A stretch of DNA of 64,000 nucleotides. Source: Rhodamnia argentea. Taxonomy: Eukaryota; Streptophyta; Magnoliopsida; Myrtales; Myrtaceae. The translations under genes and the position numbers were made by a program. The number at the start of each line of letters is the position of its first letter. The stretch's first letter is position 1. The stretch is from assembly GCF_020921035.1 (NCBI RefSeq), contig NC_063158.1, forward strand, positions 4,570,001-4,634,000, written 5' to 3'. Positions 60,291 through 64,000 of this stretch are shown here, in pieces. The notes under the pieces were generated by a model. It did not search any database. It had not been told where the DNA came from and was given only the letters and a program-made list of their open reading frames with translations.

Positions 60291-61315
60291 CTAGAATTAT
60301 CTAAAGTATGATTTCTTGAGCTAAGGAAAATATTTTTTCACCAATGAAAAAACACATTCAAAACAATTTTGAATTTATTAATACTTTAATAATCTAGTAT
60401 TTTTATTTTTATTTTTTTTCCTTTTCTTTTCTTTTTTCTTTCTCTGCCGATAGTGACCGACCACAGCCGCTTGCTCAAGGCCGGTGACGTGAGACTCGCT
60501 TGCCAACTCCGGCGAGCTCCCGCAAAAAAGAAGAAGAAGGGCTAATTCCATGAAAAACTCTTAATTGATACATGTGACAATTTTATCTCAAATTATTTTT
60601 TTGACCACAAAAAATCTCAAACTAGTACACATGTGACAAATTTATCCTAAACTATTTTTTTTACCACCAAAAATCCTAAACTAGTATATCTGTGATAAAT
60701 TTACCCTAAACTAATTCTTTTGACCACGAAATACTCTAAACCGGTATACTCGTGATAAATTTACCTTCCATTAAACTGAGTTAATATTACAAAAAATTTC
60801 AAATTGATAAACCTGTGACAAACAGAGGATAAAAACCCAAATTGATATACCCGTCAAGCGCCACGTGCCATCCAACTCAACAATTGACTGTTAAATTTAA
60901 TGAAAATTAACGGAGGGTAAATTTGTCACAAATATACCAGTTTGGGGTAAATTTGTCACAAGTGTACCGATTTTGGATATTTTATGGTCAAAAAATAGTT
61001 TGGAATAAATTTGTTACGGGTGTACCAATTTGGAGTTTTTCGTGGTATTAACCCAAAAATGCAAAAAAAATGCAAAAATTTGAAATTCTTTAAATTAAAA
61101 AAATGGAAAATAAAAAGATAGATAGAAGTAAAACATTATTAAAAGGATTGCAGAGAGGAAAATAAAATCCAATTTTCCGTACCAAACGATTTTTCCAATT
61201 CTTTTTTCGGGTTTCGGCCGAACACCGAAAAGTATTGTCATTTTCCTAGAAGATGACTTTTTGGAAAAAATTTTCCTGAAATAACTCATTTTTTGCAAAA
61301 CGAACGGGGCCTTAA
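60291..61315. mobile_element. TIR element remnant with a GC-rich core, apparently interrupted by a foldback element
   Basis: The right end (about 61080-61315), read in reverse, gives GGCCCCGTTCGTTTTGCAAAA, then AAATTTTTTCCAAAAAGTC, similar to the 27.1-kb family. A C/T-rich run and GC-rich core (GCCGATAGTGACCGACC, GGCCGGTGACG) lie at about 60410-60530 near the presumed left side. Between them sits the 60540-61055 foldback. The left terminus was not found. Confidence 0.45.
60540..61055. mobile_element. Foldback element with internal direct repeats
   Basis: CCATGAAAAACTCTTAATTGAT at the left is the inverse of ACCAATTTGGAGTTTTTCGTGG at the right. Each arm contains three or four near-copies of ATGTGACAAATTTATCCTAAACTA (left) or its inverse TAAATTTGTCACAAGTGTACC (right). 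Confidence 0.75.
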
Positions 61316-61500
61316 TTATTGGTTGTTATGTATCCCAATTGTTTCACAGTCCTCTGTGAACATATTTCGATATGGTCAAGCTCTTCATTTATGATATAGG
61401 TGATCTTGGGTAACACATTAGGCCCGGCCCAAACTTGCCCAATGATCACCTCTAATGAACACAAATCAATAGATTGTAGATATGATATTGGTACAACTAT

Positions 61501-63240
61501 TTGTCGAAGGGCTCGATTAACTTAAGGATACCATATGCTAATAAAAGTAAGGAAGACATCAAAACCGGTGAACCGTCTCCAATCGAAATACCTGGTTCGG
61601 TTCCGGGTTTATTGAGAGCGTTACGAATCGATGCCAATTATCAGGGCAGTGAAGCCCATCTCTGGCCTTTGAATGTATATCGTTTTCGCAAGTTTCTGGT
61701 CTCTTTTGGTGAATTGCAGCACATCTTTCTCACTACTAGTTTGTCACCGGCAAATTACCAGTACTACCACGGATCTGTTTGTTTACCCGACAAGCAGAGT
61801 TTCAGCCATATTCTTTTATCAGCAAGAATGGAAATTTACGAGCAACTTTGAAGCTCTACTGACACGGGGATTTTCCAGTTTTTTAGCTGAATGGACTGTG
61901 GAACTTTGTGTCTATCACAATCGTGTAGATTGGTATACGCAACCCTATTGATGGTGGTGTCCTTGGCTTCCAACCATGGCGTGGTTCAGCCACAAGGTGT
62001 TTCAGATGGTTACTACAAACCTCCTGGCTCAAAAAACACTAAGCATTATAGGAGAATGATTTCGTTTTCACTTGTATTACTGGTCCAAAGAGGTTTGCCT
62101 AAGCTATCAGTCTCGAGTTCTGCAGGCATTCAATTTGTCCAGTGTTTTCGCGTGTAATAAATTTCATCCCACAATCTTACACGAGGTTTAATGCGTATAA
62201 TCAAGACTCTGCATAATTTTTTCCTGAGGCTTTGGAGTTGTATGGGGATTACTATGGCATTGCAATGATACCCCGTGTTACTTTGTAGCTGCAACTTTTT
62301 CTCAGTACAATATGACGTTAGATCTAACATGGACTTCAGAGAGCGATGCCACTTGACAAATATTGCTTCTGGACATGGTCATTGTAGTTTTATTCGATCT
62401 GCTTTCGATAAAGAAGTTCATCCTATAATCTCACTTTGAGGGTTCGGATAGAAATGGATGAATGGAGAGGTGAACAGAACTGTCAAAGCAAACTTTTTGA
62501 ACTCTTGAAATGGGGGCTTAAGACAATCATCAAGCTCAGGAATCTGTTCTACTCAAAGCTTATTGCAACGTCACCTTCACACAAAAGCTTAGTGGAACTC
62601 CTAGGAAGATTGAAATTCTGTCAACAGAAGCAATGTTCCGGGTGAATTAGTTTCAATCCACGTTTCGCTGCGATGCCTGGCTTCCTGCAACTTATGGACC
62701 AACGATTCTCTTCATAGTTTGGCACCATATCCAGAAAGACAAGAGTATGAGCAGATCAAATGCTAGCGGCTGCTGAATTTGGTCAATGTTACATATGGTT
62801 TCCAGAAAATATGATGGAGTATACCAAGTGCAGGTTGGTGTATAAAGTCTAAACGAAACTGCCCACACTCTAATTGGTCCAGAAAAGGTCAAGAGTCAAA
62901 TTGGGCCAATTGGGTTCCTAAGTGTATATATGATGACTTCAATCATATTTGCCAGAAAGAGAGAGAATCCAATGGATTTGGAACCTTTTGCTAACTTTCT
63001 TAACATGTTTGTTAATTAATGCATCTTTATGGTCCCAACGATGATGTCCTTTTCCAGGGGAATATTATATATCAAAGCATTGCCGGATTTGCACATTTGG
63101 AGGCTCCTTGTTTAACGTGTATTGAGATTGGTTTCGGTCAAATCGAAGAGAGCGATGTTGTCTATCAGCGTTCTCATTTTGTCTGTCTTAAAGGTTTGTA
63201 TATCTGTATCCTTTTCTGGTGCATCAAATCCTCCTAAATT
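61501..63240 (+). other. Unexplained region with coding-like fragments
   Basis: Base composition is more balanced than in the flanking repeats. Several plus-strand stretches look protein-like: GEPSPIEIPGSVPGLLRALR and IDANYQGSEAHLWPLNV (about 61560-61680), KLRNLFYSKLIATSPSHKSL (about 62532-62591) and LYGPNDDVLFQGNIIYQSIA, then GFAHLEAPCLTCIEIGFGQI (about 63024-63140). They lie in different frames with stops between them and no consistent splice model. They could be a decayed gene or old transposon; I do not recognise any family. Confidence 0.3.
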
Positions 63241-63325
63241 AGTGAAATTCTGTGAGAAAAACATATGTTCTTGCACAGACTGAGATCATCTCATTGCATC
63301 TCTGATCGATACTCGTTTCCTGAGA

Positions 63326-63348
63326 ATGCCCACCAAAATGGTGAATAC

Positions 63349-63385
<37 letters not shown>

Positions 63386-63769
63386 AATTTTTTTAGATGA
63401 ACTATTCTTTTTTTTTTAAATTTTTGATTGCAGTATCAGGCATCATGCTGCAAAGAGAAAGCAGTACTGATCTCGGTGTATGTGGAGAAGCCACGAAGTA
63501 GGAAGCTTAGTTCCCCAAATCTGACTCACCGCCCTCATCAACACCGCCATCACCGTCACCACCACCACCATCACCACCTCCACCTTCATCGCCCCAATGA
63601 AGAAGGGCAAATTCAGAGTAAAGGTACTTTCTCTGGCAAAGGATACAATAGAAGGGCAGAACTTCTTCATTACTCCCGGCACCTCCGGGAATCGGCTCAA
63701 CCCGCCGCAGAATCCACATCCCTAATCCCAGCACCTATATCTACAAACAACCACCGAATTTCAGACAAA
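63326..63769 (+). CDS. Tentative 5' part of a gene for a histidine-rich basic protein (may continue past the window)
   Basis: A short first exon, 63326-63340 (MPTKM), ends at a GT donor. After a 93-nt pyrimidine-rich intron with an acceptor at 63433, an open frame begins YQASCCKEKAVLISVYVEKP. It runs through RSRKLSSPNLTHR, a histidine-rich block (about residues 43-60, mostly His and Arg), FSGKGYNRRAELLHYSRHLR and ESAQPAAESTSLIPAPIS to a GTAAGG donor at 63770. Without splicing the frame would close at 63889. The His block lies on a CAC/CAT repeat, so part of the composition could be low-complexity DNA, but the sequence on both sides looks protein-like. I do not recognise the family. Any next exon would lie beyond 63800 or outside the window. 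Confidence 0.4.
63352..63384 (+). repeat. (CT)n microsatellite in the presumed first intron
   Basis: An uninterrupted CT run of about 33 bases lies just after the donor of the tentative histidine-rich gene and may serve as part of its pyrimidine tract. Confidence 0.9.
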
Positions 63770-64000
63770 GTAAGGAATCCTGTCCTTATCTGGATTCAAA
63801 AGTTTTTCCTGTTATCTGGGAAAATTTTATGGAAGATGCTTAACAACAATATGTATGTGCTGAGTCCAGTTTGTGATCATGAAGTTTGACCAAGCCACAA
63901 GTTTGAGACAATCTTACCATGCACAAAAGAGGAAAAAATTAGTGTACATTCTTTAGAAACGACCTATCAATTGTTTGCTTCGCAATAATGCGACTGCTCC

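Noticed and set aside
52490..62005. Shared WFSHKV string in the ankyrin-PGG protein (near 52490) and near 61980
   Set aside because: The match is too short and its surroundings differ, so I treat it as chance rather than a duplicated ankyrin-PGG end.
1..64000. tRNA, rRNA and organelle-DNA insertions
   Set aside because: I looked for tRNA B boxes with cloverleaf potential, rRNA signatures and plastid or mitochondrial gene motifs by eye and found none that I can defend; a tRNAscan and organelle BLAST would settle this.

Overview
The window is nuclear DNA of a flowering plant, most likely a woody eudicot. The genes are split by many short GT-AG introns, and the proteins are plant types: a classical arabinogalactan protein, a nucleus-encoded plastid ribosomal protein with a transit peptide, a VAP27-type VAP, a plant GATA factor with a DEUBAD/ASXH-like domain, and an ankyrin-PGG protein. 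Intergenic DNA is AT-rich and full of small foldback or MITE-like repeats. I could not assign a species from the sequence; Myrtales is only an impression. All exon models were built by hand from splice sites, reading phase and protein sense, with no transcript evidence.

Layout. 25-513 (-): arabinogalactan protein. 514-4453: repeats and promoter. 4454-6669 (+): plastid bL19, five exons, 238 aa. 8829-12335 (+): VAP27-like ER-membrane adaptor, seven exons, 222 aa. 14040-19659 (+): CDC7-like protein kinase, fourteen exons, 991 aa, with E2F-like motifs just upstream. 20679-24104 (-): an RS-rich protein, convergent with the kinase, with a 5' leader intron. 24105-28600: repeats. 29830-32231 (+): small conserved-looking coiled-coil protein of unknown function. 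32232-43477: about 11 kb with no convincing gene and several foldback elements. 43478-48892 (+): GATA-type transcription factor, eight exons, 545 aa. 49935-50385 (-): broken ankyrin gene. 51131-52574 (+): intact ankyrin/PGG membrane protein. 52575-55421: foldback elements. 55422-60290: array of about 1.5-kb units in tandem, each carrying minus-strand remnants of an unrecognised protein-coding sequence. 60290-61315: nested repeats. 61500-63240: unexplained coding-like fragments. 63326 to beyond 63769 (+): start of a tentative histidine-rich gene, possibly continuing past the window edge.

The genes are unrelated housekeeping, regulatory and defence-type genes and do not form a pathway. The best candidates for something undescribed are the 1.5-kb array with its unknown decayed protein, and a recurring architecture in which several terminally different foldback elements carry a short GC-rich core bracketed by pyrimidine and purine tracts. 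A very small LTR-type (TRIM-like) element and a relic of the same family lie within the RS-gene introns.
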